Positions 51,775 to 60,851 are shown, counted from the stretch's first letter. The stretch: 64,000 bases of DNA from Microthrixaceae bacterium (GCA_023958095.1 JAMLGJ010000001.1:147180-211179), one strand, 5' to 3'. The notes: a model not told the origin generated them from the sequence alone. Made by a program: numbers and translations.

Positions 51775-52299
51775 ATGGCTGAACTGACCCCGGGTCTCTA
51801 CGAGAACATCGTCACCAGCGCTGGTCTCCCCGACGACGTGCCATTGGCGGTGCATAGCCGGTACACACGAATGGAGATCCAATGCGCGCTTGGGGACTCG
51901 AAGGGAACCGCTGTGAGACCGCCGACATGGCGAGAGGGAGTCCGCTGGCTGCCCGAGGCAGCCACAGATGTGTTCGTGTTCACCCTCGACAAGACCGACT
52001 CAGGGTTCTCGCCCACCACCCGATACCGGGACTACGCCATCAGCCGCAACCTGATCCACTGGGAAAGCCAGTCGATGACGACTGCCGACAGCCGAACCGG
52101 CAGGCGCTATCGGAGCCACGAACACAGCGGCAGTTCAGTGCTGCTCTTCGCGCGCATGCACCGCTCCGACCGCGCGTTTTGGTTCCTGGGTCCGGCGACG
52201 TATGTGTCCCACAAGGGGGAACGACCCATGCAGATCACCTGGCGCCTCGAAGTTCCACTTCCTGGGGACCTGTTCGCCCAGTTCGCAGCCGCCGTGTGA
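51775..52299 (+). CDS. DUF3427 protein without helicase domain
   Basis: A 174-residue protein. After the first 20 residues (MAELTPGLYENIVTSAG) it matches the DUF3427 C-terminal domain of large DEAD/DEAH helicases: VHSRYTRMEIQCALG, FVFTLDKTDSGFSPTTRYRDYA, ISRNLIHWESQS and SHKGERPMQITWRL. MAELTPGLYE also resembles the extreme N-terminus of those helicases. It therefore looks like the two ends of a helicase gene with the middle deleted. The first base composition and the island context fit acquired DNA. Confidence 0.6.
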   Translation: MAELTPGLYENIVTSAGLPDDVPLAVHSRYTRMEIQCALGDSKGTAVRPPTWREGVRWLPEAATDVFVFTLDKTDSGFSPTTRYRDYAISRNLIHWESQSMTTADSRTGRRYRSHEHSGSSVLLFARMHRSDRAFWFLGPATYVSHKGERPMQITWRLEVPLPGDLFAQFAAAV

Positions 52300-52411
52300 G
52301 CGCGCGCACCCAACTCGCCAAGTGCACGGCGCCAACACGGGACCCCTGCTCCGTTTGGGCCCCACACCGCCATCGTGGTGAGGTGTTGGACGTGACCAGT
52401 ACAGACCAGTC

Positions 52412-53086
52412 ATGACCAGCGACTCGCTCCCCTCGACGCCGGTGCCGGCGGACACCGAACCGACGTGGTTCCTGGATTCCGACAGTGACGCCGTCGCGGA
52501 GTTCGTGCAACGGGCTCTGGCTGACGCGGGAGTCGGGAGCGACGACCAGCGGGCGGTGGCCGTGGCGCTGTTCAACGCGGTTCGCGACTCGATTCGCTAC
52601 GACCCCTACGGCATCTCGGTGGACCCACACGACTTCAGGGCGAGCACGATCGCCGGGTCGAGTTCGAACTGGTGTGTACCCAAGGCCGTGCTCTACACCG
52701 CGGCCCTGCGCCACGTGGGCATCCCTGCACGGCTGGCCTTCGCCGATGTGCGCAACCACCTGACCAGCGAGAAGCTCAACGAGGCTCTCGGCACCGACCT
52801 GTTCGCCTGGCACGGCTACACCGAGTTGTTCCTCGACGGTCGCTGGTTGAAGGCGAGCACCGCGTTCAACATCGAGCTGTGTGACCGTTTCGGGGTCAAG
52901 GTGCTCGAGTTCGACGGCACCACCGACGCGCTCATGCACCCCTACGACACCGCGGGGCACCGCCACATGGAGTACGTCCGCCAGCGGGGCAGCTACCAGG
53001 ACCTGCCACTGGAGGAGATACTCGCCACCTTCGCCGAGGTCTATCCCGGGACCCTGACCGAGAGGCCCGAGGACCCGGCGTTCTGA
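52412..53086 (+). CDS. transglutaminase-like cysteine protease-fold protein
   Basis: A 224-residue protein of the transglutaminase superfamily. SSNWCVPKAVLYTAALRHVGIPAR gives the catalytic C88 (block shortened), and AWHGYTELFLDGRWLKAS supplies H134. The usual third acidic residue is not obvious after it (KASTAFN). No signal peptide is seen, so a cytosolic location is likely. Substrates are unknown. Three copies of GACCAG(T) surround the start at 52412. Confidence 0.8.
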   Translation: MTSDSLPSTPVPADTEPTWFLDSDSDAVAEFVQRALADAGVGSDDQRAVAVALFNAVRDSIRYDPYGISVDPHDFRASTIAGSSSNWCVPKAVLYTAALRHVGIPARLAFADVRNHLTSEKLNEALGTDLFAWHGYTELFLDGRWLKASTAFNIELCDRFGVKVLEFDGTTDALMHPYDTAGHRHMEYVRQRGSYQDLPLEEILATFAEVYPGTLTERPEDPAF

Positions 53087-53119
53087 GCCGCTCTTCCGTG
53101 GGCTCGGCAGTCCGCCGGT

Positions 53120-53434
53120 TCAGCGATCCGGGCCACCGCGGACATCTGCGACGAACTGTTGGATCACCTCGCCGTCGCATCGCACCGCGACTGCCTTGTC
53201 GCGGCTCCGTTCACCGCTGACGAGCTCCACCGAGGAGCGGCTCACCCCGAGGTGCTTCGCCAGGAACCGGACGAGCTCCGCGTTGGCCTTGCCCTCGTTG
53301 GCCGGTGCCGCCACGCGGACCTTGAGCGCACCGCCGTGCTCGCCCACGACCTTCGAGCGTCCCGCCGATGGTTGCACGCGGATGCGCAGCACCCAGCCCC
53401 GATCCGTCTGCTGTGCCCAAACAGCCTCGCTCAC
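53120..53434 (-). CDS. YggU (DUF167) family protein
   Basis: A 104-residue protein starting at GTG 53434. LRIRVQPSAGRSKVVGEHGGALKVRVAAPANEGKANAELVRFLAKHLGVSRSSVELVSG, read in shortened blocks, is the complete DUF167 pattern including PANxGKAN. The fold is known but not its function. It converges with the transglutaminase gene. Confidence 0.85.
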   Translation of the reverse strand: MSEAVWAQQTDRGWVLRIRVQPSAGRSKVVGEHGGALKVRVAAPANEGKANAELVRFLAKHLGVSRSSVELVSGERSRDKAVAVRCDGEVIQQFVADVRGGPDR

Positions 53435-53715
53435 ATCACCAGCGTCCCACTCCGCCGGACACCGGACCCAAGTTCGCGTGAACCGTCCCCGTTGAATGCC
53501 ACGCTCAGACGTGATCATCGGGCTGCTTCCCCGAGCCGACGACGGGGAAGGGACAAGTACGATGTCCATCAGCAACGCAGACCGCCACGACCTGCACAAC
53601 GCCCTCGAGGAGATCCTCGGCGCACGACGAGCGAACACACTCATGGAGCACCTGCCACCGGTTGGCTGGTCACACTCGGCACCCCAGCGATCGCTGGAGC
53701 CAGCGTCCACTTCCG

Positions 53716-53745
53716 CCTCGGCTCGACCCAGCCTCGGCTCGACCC
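53716..53745. repeat. 16-base tandem repeat
   Basis: CCTCGGCTCGACCC occurs at 53716-53729 and again at 53732-53745, with AG between, at the point where the coiled-coil fragment loses homology. Confidence 0.7.
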
Positions 53746-53763
53746 CACCTCGCGCAAAGGAGG

Positions 53764-53775
53764 TATGTTGTTGCG
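53764..53775 (+). promoter_or_regulatory. leaderless promoter of the metallopeptidase gene
   Basis: TATGTT (53764-53769) lies 6 bases before the ATG at 53776, and no ribosome-binding site is seen. Confidence 0.5.
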
Positions 53776-54831
53776 ATGCGAAGCACCCGCCGGTTCGCAG
53801 CTCTGCTGGGGCCGATGCTGGTCGTCGGCGGTGTGACGGCCTGCGTTCCTGAGCCACCGGCGCCGAAGCCTCCGGTGATCCACTCCTTCGACACCGCAGG
53901 TGGCCCGTTCGCCGATCCCGCGGTCGTGCCGTTGTCCTGGGAGGTCTCCGATCCCAACGGCGACGACTTGACGTGTCGGTTGGACACCGACGGCGATGGC
54001 TCGTGGGAACTCGTGCTGTCGCCCTGCCAAGCCGCCGGTTCCAGAAACGCCTCCGTTGGCGAGGGGACCCGGACCGCGACCCTAGAGGTGTCCGACGGTG
54101 AGCACTCGGTGACCGCCACCACGGACCACTCGGTCACAGCCGGGCCGACCGAGACCTACGACATCGATGCACGGCTGGTGTCCGCCTCCGACGCGGCGCT
54201 CCAAGCGGCGATCGACGAAGCCGTCGGACGTTGGGAGGCGGTGCTCGCCCGCGGCGTGCCCGACGAGGTGGTCACGATGGCCTCGGGCTGCCTGTTCGCG
54301 CCGGGCATCGACGAGCTGGTCGACGACATCGTCGTCACGGTCCTCGCCACCGAGCTGCCGAGCGGCTACTTCGGTGACGCCGCACCGTGTGCCGAGGGGA
54401 GCGACGGCCTCCCGAGGTTCGCGAACGTGCGCATCAGCGAGGACATCATCGACACGTGGGCGACCGACGGACGGCTCGGTGACCTGCTCACCCACGAGTT
54501 CGGCCACGCGCTCGGCTTCGGAGCACCCCGCTGGTGGGCGTTCCTGGACGGGCTCGGCACCGACGAGCTGACCTGGACCGGCCCGCGGGGTGTCGCCGAG
54601 TGGTCCGCACTGGGTGGGACCGGTCCGATCCCGATGGAGCCGCTCAACCCCGACCACTGGGAGGAACGCCGCTTCGGCACCGAACTGATGACCTGTTTCG
54701 TGTGGGGTACCTCGCCGCTTCCGATGTCGGCCATGACGGTCGCCGCGATGGCCGACATCGGATACCACGTCGACCTCTCCGCAGCCGGCCCGTTCACGCT
54801 GCCACCGCTCGGTCCGCCCGGTCACTGCTGA
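53776..54831 (+). CDS. leishmanolysin-like metallopeptidase lipoprotein
   Basis: A 351-residue exported protein. The signal ends at lipobox VTAC (C23). A calcium-like DPNGDDLTCRLDTDGDGSW segment follows in an Ig-like part. The protease site is HEFGHALGFG (H240, E241, H244); the third zinc ligand is not in the GxxH position, so the likely ligand is the histidine of NPDHWEE. SAMTVAAMADIGY fits the C-terminal element of the leishmanolysin-like family. A zinc protease at the cell surface is expected. Confidence 0.82.
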   Translation: MRSTRRFAALLGPMLVVGGVTACVPEPPAPKPPVIHSFDTAGGPFADPAVVPLSWEVSDPNGDDLTCRLDTDGDGSWELVLSPCQAAGSRNASVGEGTRTATLEVSDGEHSVTATTDHSVTAGPTETYDIDARLVSASDAALQAAIDEAVGRWEAVLARGVPDEVVTMASGCLFAPGIDELVDDIVVTVLATELPSGYFGDAAPCAEGSDGLPRFANVRISEDIIDTWATDGRLGDLLTHEFGHALGFGAPRWWAFLDGLGTDELTWTGPRGVAEWSALGGTGPIPMEPLNPDHWEERRFGTELMTCFVWGTSPLPMSAMTVAAMADIGYHVDLSAAGPFTLPPLGPPGHC

Positions 54832-54965
54832 AGCCGGCACGGTCGCCGCAGGAACCGCCTCAGACGGAGCGCAGGGCGGTCGTTCCCCTCACCACGGGCG
54901 ACCACCGCCACGGCCAACAGCCCGAGGGGCACCAACCACAAGCGTGCGGCGGAACTCAGCGCCAC
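54822..54965 (-). CDS. small membrane ORF after the FUSC gene
   Basis: A 47-residue frame starting at GTG 54965 inside the last codons of the FUSC gene and ending at 54822 inside the 3' end of the metallopeptidase gene. Residues 8-22 (RLWLVPLGLLAVAVV) form a hydrophobic helix, and the tail is basic. Position and composition fit a small coupled membrane protein. The evidence is limited. Confidence 0.3.
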   Translation of the reverse strand: MALSSAARLWLVPLGLLAVAVVARGEGNDRPALRLRRFLRRPCRLQQ

Positions 54966-57232
54966 CACGAAGCGGCGACGACGTCACCGGCCATTTCCAG
55001 GTCGCAACGTGCGTCCGCCGCGAAGTCCACCACGAACTGCATCCACTGCAACGCCCACAGCAGTGCCATCACCTGTCGGAGCGTGAGCTCGCCCCGCCAC
55101 GAAGGGTCCCCGAGCATCCGGTCCAGCGCCTCACGGGCCTGGGTGAGCTGCCGCCGGGCGCCGAGATCGAGCGCTGCGAACCGCTCGGGATCCGTGGTGT
55201 GCGCGGCTCGACCACGCGCCACCCGGTCGAGCACTTCGAGTTCGGCCCCGAGGGGTGCGAAACAGGGCTCGAGGGAGCCCGCCAGCGCAGCTGCGGCCCG
55301 CTGGACCGCCGCCGACCTGCTGGTGTCGGCCGCACGGACCTGCTGGCGCTCCTCGACACGACGCATCCAGTCACCCGCGAGGAACAGGGCATGGGAACGC
55401 GAAACGAGCCTCGTCCAGTCCCCCGGCAGCACCCGCTTCGCGCCCCTCGAATTCATGAGGTCTCCGAACTCGCTCTCCGCCACCGCTGCCGCGGCGAGTG
55501 CGCGGTGGTGCAGGGTCGACAGGTCGGGACGGGGGTCGACTCGGTGCACGGTGGTGTCGATCGCAGCGCGTGCATAGGCCGCGACCTTGCGGTACTCGTC
55601 GAGCACCGCCGCCACAAGGTCGTGGCTCAACCCCCGCGGCCACAGCAGGACGGCTGCCAGCACCGACACCGCGACCCCGAGCGCGACGCGTTCCACGCGG
55701 ATCAGCGCAAGTGTCCAACCCACCGGTTCGGAGAGGTTGAACAGCACCACCACCATGACGGTGAACGCCGCCTGCCCCTGGAGGTATCCGAGCACCGATG
55801 GTACGTAGGACGCCGCGAACACGCTCACCGGCAACGCCACCCACAGTGCCGCTGTGTTGTCACCGAGCAGCAGCATCAGTGCCGTGGCCACCAGGAAGCC
55901 CACCAGGGTGCCGACGATCGACTGCAGCGCGGATGCTCCGGTGTCCATGACGCTGGAGCGCAGCACCGACAGGGTGCCCAGCACCACCCAGAACGAGTGG
56001 TCCACCTCGGTGAGGTCGGCCACGACCGCCGCAAGGGCGAGCGCGACACCTACACGCAGCGAATTGCGGAACCAGCGCGATCGCGGCCGCAGATGGGTGC
56101 GCAGCGTCGCCACGACCAGATGGGCGACCTGGCGTGGTCCGTGCTTCACACTCGGTGCGGTGCTCTGGAACTCGAAGGAGGTGTCGCCCGGAGGTTGACC
56201 GGTCGCCACCAGCGCGTTGGCGGACACCGACAGGGACAGGTAGGTGATCATGCGCACCGGGAACAGCGCGTCCATCCGCTCCAGTGCCCCGGTGGCCGAC
56301 CGGTCCGCCCCGGCGTCCCGGTCCAGTTCACGGCGCAACTGGTCGATCTCCGCGGCACGGATCCCGACCAGGTGGCCCACCCCGGCGTCCATGCCCACCT
56401 CGGCGGCGCTCGCACCGGAGCGCAACACCTCAGCGGAGCTGCGCAGCAACGACGCCGACACATCCAACGCCTCCGCGGAGGACCCGGGTGATGGTGGTTC
56501 CGCACCGGCGGGGATCCGGCGCAGGAACTGCACGGCCCGTCCGAGCTCGTCGAGGATGTAGTGGAGTGCCCGGTCGCGGCTGCGCGGACCACCCGGGCGG
56601 GTGAGTGCCGAGTCCATCTCGGCGCGTACACGGCCGATCCGCTGGGCGACCGCCTGGAGATCCCCGGACTCGCCACTCCCGTCGGCCTCCAACAGACCGG
56701 CCACCGAATCCGCCAACTCGGCGAGCTCATCACGCACCCTGGAGCGCGGCCGCTCCGGCCACAACAGGACCATCGCAACGGAGCCGACCAGACCTGCCAG
56801 CAGCCAACCCTGCACCCGCCCGGAGATGTCGGCCACACCACCCGGGACCATCACCGCCAGCACCGTGGCGAGGATCAGTCCCTTGCCCCCAGCTGCTGCG
56901 TATCCACCGAACACCCCCGCGAAGGTGACACCGAACCCGACCGCCACGAGCACCGCGGCGGACCACACGACCGACCCGGAGGCGAGAGTTCCGACCGCCA
57001 CGAGGACTCCGCCGCTGACGGCGAAGCCGATGCCGAGCAGGAAACGCACCGCCAGTGGCCCGGCGAAGTCGGCGAATCCCAGGAGTGCGAAGCTGCCGAA
57101 GGAGGCGAACGTGGCGAAACCGGGGTCATCGACGAGGGTGTGGCCGACCACGTTCATGGCGACCATCACCACCGTCACGCGCCCCGCCCTGCGGAGGGCA
57201 GCGGCGCCGGGGTCCGCCAGTGCTGGGGCCAC
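54956..57232 (-). CDS. FUSC-family membrane protein
   Basis: A 758-residue protein in two membrane halves (about 15-160 and 395-540) each followed by a long helical cytoplasmic domain, the FUSC/aromatic-acid exporter layout. The second half carries VDHSFWVVLGTLSVLRSSVMDTGASALQS (shortened), the FUSC hallmark. GTG 57232 follows TACGAT by 6 bases. Such proteins export aromatic or toxic compounds; the substrate is unknown. It is divergent from an ArsR-SRPBCC pair. Confidence 0.85.
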   Translation of the reverse strand: MAPALADPGAAALRRAGRVTVVMVAMNVVGHTLVDDPGFATFASFGSFALLGFADFAGPLAVRFLLGIGFAVSGGVLVAVGTLASGSVVWSAAVLVAVGFGVTFAGVFGGYAAAGGKGLILATVLAVMVPGGVADISGRVQGWLLAGLVGSVAMVLLWPERPRSRVRDELAELADSVAGLLEADGSGESGDLQAVAQRIGRVRAEMDSALTRPGGPRSRDRALHYILDELGRAVQFLRRIPAGAEPPSPGSSAEALDVSASLLRSSAEVLRSGASAAEVGMDAGVGHLVGIRAAEIDQLRRELDRDAGADRSATGALERMDALFPVRMITYLSLSVSANALVATGQPPGDTSFEFQSTAPSVKHGPRQVAHLVVATLRTHLRPRSRWFRNSLRVGVALALAAVVADLTEVDHSFWVVLGTLSVLRSSVMDTGASALQSIVGTLVGFLVATALMLLLGDNTAALWVALPVSVFAASYVPSVLGYLQGQAAFTVMVVVLFNLSEPVGWTLALIRVERVALGVAVSVLAAVLLWPRGLSHDLVAAVLDEYRKVAAYARAAIDTTVHRVDPRPDLSTLHHRALAAAAVAESEFGDLMNSRGAKRVLPGDWTRLVSRSHALFLAGDWMRRVEERQQVRAADTSRSAAVQRAAAALAGSLEPCFAPLGAELEVLDRVARGRAAHTTDPERFAALDLGARRQLTQAREALDRMLGDPSWRGELTLRQVMALLWALQWMQFVVDFAADARCDLEMAGDVVAASWWR

Positions 57233-57344
57233 CCGGCGATCGTACAGAGGTCAACGGTGCAATCGGTGAGAGGACGCCCGGGTGTTCCACCCGGTCCCTC
57301 CGAGGGCCTTGCATCCGTTCCGCCAACCGTTATTCTACAACCAT
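57233..57344. promoter_or_regulatory. divergent promoter region, FUSC gene and ArsR gene
   Basis: On the minus strand TACGAT (57244-57239) is 6 bases from the FUSC GTG. On the plus strand TATTCT (57331-57336) is 8 bases from the arsR-type ATG, and overlaps the approach to a palindrome at that start. Both messages look leaderless. Confidence 0.5.
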
Positions 57345-57351
57345 ATGGTTG
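57338..57351. promoter_or_regulatory. ArsR-type operator palindrome at the start codon
   Basis: CAACCATATGGTTG is a perfect 14-bp palindrome that contains the ATG of the ArsR gene. With TATTCT just upstream, the transcription start falls inside it. It fits self-repression by the ArsR protein. Confidence 0.6.
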
Positions 57352-57770
57352 CAGTTCACTCTGGCGTCCCGACAAGGAGTCCCTCGGGATCCGGGCAGCT
57401 GCAACTGGGCGACGCCGAGGTGGACCGCCTCTTCCGTGCCCTTGCCGACGCGACACGCCGCGACATCCTCGTGCAGACCTGCAATGGGGACCTCTCGGTG
57501 TCGGCGTTGGCGCGGCGGTACCCGATGAGCCTCACCGCCGTGCAGAAGCACGTGGCAGTCCTCGAATCCGCTGGGCTGGTCCGCCGGGACCGCAGGGGTC
57601 GCGAGAGCATCGTGAAGACCCGACCCGACACCCTCGCCACGGCAAGGGCGGTCCTGGATGCACTCGAGGTCCAGTGGCGGGACCGACTCGAGCGATTCGG
57701 CGAGGCCCTCGCCCCGGAGCAACAGGACGCGGACCAGCCGGCTGCGGACCAGCAAGGAGCACAACCATGA
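57345..57770 (+). CDS. ArsR/SmtB family transcription regulator
   Basis: A 141-residue winged-helix repressor. LFRALADATRRDILVQTCNGDLSVSALARRYPMSLTAVQKHVAVLESAGLVRRDR is the ArsR helix-turn-helix, read in blocks. No metal-binding cysteine pair is found in the recognition region, so it is probably not a metal sensor. The SRPBCC gene starts in its stop (ATGA), a very common pair in actinobacteria. Confidence 0.88.
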   Translation: MVAVHSGVPTRSPSGSGQLQLGDAEVDRLFRALADATRRDILVQTCNGDLSVSALARRYPMSLTAVQKHVAVLESAGLVRRDRRGRESIVKTRPDTLATARAVLDALEVQWRDRLERFGEALAPEQQDADQPAADQQGAQP

Positions 57771-58261
57771 CCGTCACCTCCGTCGAGAAGGACCTCGAGG
57801 CCGCCACCCTGACCGTCGTCGCGGAGTACCCGGCGACACTCGATCAGGTCTGGGCGCTGTGGGCCGATCCTCGCAAGCTGGAACGCTGGTGGGGCCCACC
57901 CACCTACCCCGCCACGGTCACCGACCACGACCTGCGCCCCGGAGGGATGGTCAGGTACTACATGACCGGACCCGAGGGCGACCGCCACGGCGGCGGTTGG
58001 AGGATCCTCGAAGTCCACGAACCGACCCGTCTCGTGCTGGAGGACCACTTCGAGAACGACGACGGAACCGAGAACACCGACCTGCCGCGTTCATCCATGG
58101 AGGTCTCGATCGAGGAGGTCGACTCCGGGGTCCGCATGACCATCGCCTCCCGGTTCGCGAGCCCCGAGGACATGGCCCGGGTGCTCGAGATGGGCATGGA
58201 GGAAGGCATCAAGTCGGCCCTGGGCCAGACCGACGACCTGCTCGGAGCTGACCGTGGCTGA
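57767..58261 (+). CDS. SRPBCC (AHSA1-like) protein
   Basis: A 164-residue START-like protein. The AHSA1 pattern is seen in YPATLDQVWALWADPRKLERWWGPP (shortened) and GGGWRILEVHEPTRLVLED. It should have a hydrophobic ligand-binding cavity. Coupled by ATGA to the ArsR gene, it probably binds the ligand that the pair responds to, or modulates the regulator (inference). Confidence 0.85.
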   Translation: MTVTSVEKDLEAATLTVVAEYPATLDQVWALWADPRKLERWWGPPTYPATVTDHDLRPGGMVRYYMTGPEGDRHGGGWRILEVHEPTRLVLEDHFENDDGTENTDLPRSSMEVSIEEVDSGVRMTIASRFASPEDMARVLEMGMEEGIKSALGQTDDLLGADRG

Positions 58262-58330
58262 CCCGGGACCTGCCCACGCGGAGCACGACCGGGCACTGGC
58301 GACCCTCCCAATGAGCCCGGAGAACCTCCA

Positions 58331-59305
58331 GTGAGCAATCCGTGCACGGAGGAGTGCACGTTCCAGGGTGAACCGGCACTCCGGCTCACCGCGGGTGCGC
58401 TCGAGGCCACCTTCGTGCCCGGTGCGGGCATGACCGGAGTGTCGCTGCGGTACCGCGGACATGAGTTCCTGGCCGTGCCCGGCGGAATCAAGGCGCTGCG
58501 TGCCGGGCACACGGGTGGGCTGCCACTGCTCGCTCCGTGGGCGAACCGGCTGTCGCAGCTGCACTACCGGGTCGCATCGACCGAGGTGCACCTGGATCCC
58601 TCCGGGTTGAAGACCGACGACAACGGCCTTCCGATACACGGCCTGCTGGTCGGACGACCCGGGTGGGTCATCGAACGGTGCGCCACGCGTCGGACCAGCG
58701 CGGTCCTCGACGCATCGAGAGACATCGACGCACCCGCGTTCCCGTTCCCGCACCGCATCGAGGTGCGCATCACCGCCCGCGACGGCGAACTCCATGTCAC
58801 CACCACCGTCACGCCCACCGGGCGGCGTCGAGTGCCCATCGCGTTCGGATGGCACCCGTACCTGCGGGTGCCGGGAGCTCCGCGGAGCTCCTGGGTGCTC
58901 TCGCTGCCCACACGGGAACACCTCCTGCCCGACGACCTCGGAATCCCCACCGGTGCAACCGAGCACTGCGCTGCTGAGTCCCTACCGGTCGGCAGGCGCC
59001 ACTTCGACGACCTGTACGCGCTCGGCCGGACACGCCGGCTGTCGTTCGGCACGGGCGCTCCGGACACCGAGGGTCCAGGGGCACCGGGCGGTGGGTGCAC
59101 TGAGGTGGAGCTGCGGTGCGGGCCCGGTTACGACTTCGCACAGGTGTGGGTGCCCCCGCGGCGCCAGTTCGCCGCACTGGAACCGATGGCCGCACCCACC
59201 AATGCCCTCGTCGAGGGTTCCGCCCCACTGGTGTCCCCCGGAGATCAGTACCGAGCGGAGTTCTCCCTGGTGCTCAGCGCACCCTGGGCAGCGGCCGGAC
59301 CCTGA
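58331..59305 (+). CDS. aldose 1-epimerase family protein
   Basis: A 324-residue beta-sandwich enzyme. IHGLLVGRPGWVI and FGWHPYLRVPG hold the two conserved histidines, and ALEPMAAPTNAL the catalytic glutamate. It interconverts alpha and beta anomers of aldoses or related sugars. The start is GTG 58331. Gene neighbours zwf and the SRPBCC gene do not define the substrate. It converges with zwf. Confidence 0.85.
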   Translation: MSNPCTEECTFQGEPALRLTAGALEATFVPGAGMTGVSLRYRGHEFLAVPGGIKALRAGHTGGLPLLAPWANRLSQLHYRVASTEVHLDPSGLKTDDNGLPIHGLLVGRPGWVIERCATRRTSAVLDASRDIDAPAFPFPHRIEVRITARDGELHVTTTVTPTGRRRVPIAFGWHPYLRVPGAPRSSWVLSLPTREHLLPDDLGIPTGATEHCAAESLPVGRRHFDDLYALGRTRRLSFGTGAPDTEGPGAPGGGCTEVELRCGPGYDFAQVWVPPRRQFAALEPMAAPTNALVEGSAPLVSPGDQYRAEFSLVLSAPWAAAGP

Positions 59306-59353
59306 ACCACGACCGCGCCCGGCGGCGGCGTTCCGGGCGGAGCGCCGGGTCGT

Positions 59354-60751
59354 TCAGGTCACCGTCCACGGGTGGTGCCACTTGCCGAAACCCCGAACCA
59401 GGTCATCGGCAGCGGCCGGACCCCAGCTGCCCTGGGGGTAGGTGTGCACCGGCGGTGGTGAGTCCAACAGCGGCTGCATGATCCGCCAGGTCTCCTCGAG
59501 TGAGTCCTGCCGCTTGAAGCGCGTGCTGTGACCCATCATCGCCGCGTGCAGCAGCACCTCGTAGGGGGTTGGGCCCTCGCCACCCTCCTCCGCGAACTCC
59601 ATGTCGAGGGTGATCGGCTCGACCGTGCGGGCATCGGCACGGTGCGCATCGAGGCGCAGGCGGACCCCGGTTCCGGGATCCAGCTTGACCACCAACTGGT
59701 TGGGCTCGGACTGGTGGCCGCGCAGCGACCCGAACCCGAGCCGGGGCGGGTTCTTGAACACCACACGGAGCTCGGTCTCGGTGGTGGCCAGGTGCTTGCC
59801 GGTGCGGATGAAGAACGGCACTCCGGACCAGCGCCAGTTCTCGATCTCGAGTCGCAGCGCGGCGTAGGTCTCGGTGGTCGAATCGGGCGCCACCCCGTCG
59901 GTGTCGAGGTAGCCCTCGTACTGGCCGCGCACGTAGTGGGCGGGGTCCGCGGTGTCCACGGCCCGGAACGCCGCGACCAGGGCGTCCTTGAGGTTGTCGG
60001 GCCTTCCGCCGGTGGGGGGCTCCATAGCTGCGGCGGCCAGCACCTGCATGAGGTGGTTGACCACGACGTCGCGCAGTGCCCCGACGGGGTCATAGAAGTG
60101 GCCCCGGTCCTCCACGCCGAAGCTCTCGGTCATGGTGATCTGCACCGACTCCACGTAGTTGCGGTTCCACACCGGCTCCAGCATCGTGTTGGCGAAGCGC
60201 AGGAACAGGATCTCCTCGAGACCCATCTTCCCCAGGTAGTGGTCGATCCGGTAGAGCTGGGACTCGTCGATGTACTGGTGGAGTTCCTCGGCCAGGGCCC
60301 GGGCCGAGTCGAGGTCATGACCGAAGGGCTTCTCCACCACGAAGCGCGCACCAGCGGCCAGATCGGCCCGGGCGAGGCCCTCGATGACGGTGGCGAACAG
60401 CGACGGCGGTATCTCCAGGTAGTACACCGGGTTCGCCGCGTCCCCCATGGCCTCCCCCACCCGCCGGTAGGTGGCGGGATCGCCGAAGTCACCCTGCACG
60501 TAGGACAGCCGCGCCGCAAGACGTGCGAAGACATCTTCGTCCAGGTCCTCACCGGTGGCGATGATCGACTCCCGGGCCCGCTCCACGAGCTGGTCGATCT
60601 CCCAGTCGTCGAACGCGACCCCCACTATCGGACAGAACAACAGGCCACGGCGTTCCAGCCGGTACAGCGAGCGGAACGTCATCACCCTGGCGAGGTCACC
60701 GGTGATCCCGAAGATGACCAGGATGTCGCATCGTTGTTGCTCATCGGGCAT
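59354..60751 (-). CDS. zwf: glucose-6-phosphate dehydrogenase
   Basis: A 465-residue enzyme. [23 protein letters not shown] is the nucleotide loop in a variant form (canonical GATGDLAxRKLxPALxxL), read in part. [16 protein letters not shown] is the substrate and catalytic block (canonical RIDHYLGKE). It makes 6-phosphogluconolactone and NAD(P)H in the oxidative pentose phosphate path. The start ATG at 60751 gives the family N-terminus; longer frames upstream lack it. It is divergent from the NADH dehydrogenase gene. Confidence 0.9.
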   Translation of the reverse strand: MPDEQQRCDILVIFGITGDLARVMTFRSLYRLERRGLLFCPIVGVAFDDWEIDQLVERARESIIATGEDLDEDVFARLAARLSYVQGDFGDPATYRRVGEAMGDAANPVYYLEIPPSLFATVIEGLARADLAAGARFVVEKPFGHDLDSARALAEELHQYIDESQLYRIDHYLGKMGLEEILFLRFANTMLEPVWNRNYVESVQITMTESFGVEDRGHFYDPVGALRDVVVNHLMQVLAAAAMEPPTGGRPDNLKDALVAAFRAVDTADPAHYVRGQYEGYLDTDGVAPDSTTETYAALRLEIENWRWSGVPFFIRTGKHLATTETELRVVFKNPPRLGFGSLRGHQSEPNQLVVKLDPGTGVRLRLDAHRADARTVEPITLDMEFAEEGGEGPTPYEVLLHAAMMGHSTRFKRQDSLEETWRIMQPLLDSPPPVHTYPQGSWGPAAADDLVRGFGKWHHPWTVT

Positions 60752-60851
60752 GGCAGTCACCGTCCTGACCAGGTCGAGTTCCGACCCCAACATGATGTCA
60801 GGCGTTGATGCCGTTCCCAGCGGATCGTCTGTGCGCGAGGATCGAGGTGCC

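Larger units (their letters stand above)
53562..53852 (+). pseudogene. truncated DUF1640/coiled-coil gene fragment
   Basis: The first 35 residues (MSISNADRHDLHNALEEILG, then ARRANTLMEHLPPVGW) match the opening of a coiled-coil family common in Acidimicrobiia, in which PPVGW is followed by a long helix. Here the homology stops right after PPVGWS, and the frame turns into Ser/Pro/Arg-rich sequence with a tandem repeat. The coiled coil is lost. The GAAGGGA ribosome site remains upstream. Confidence 0.55.
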
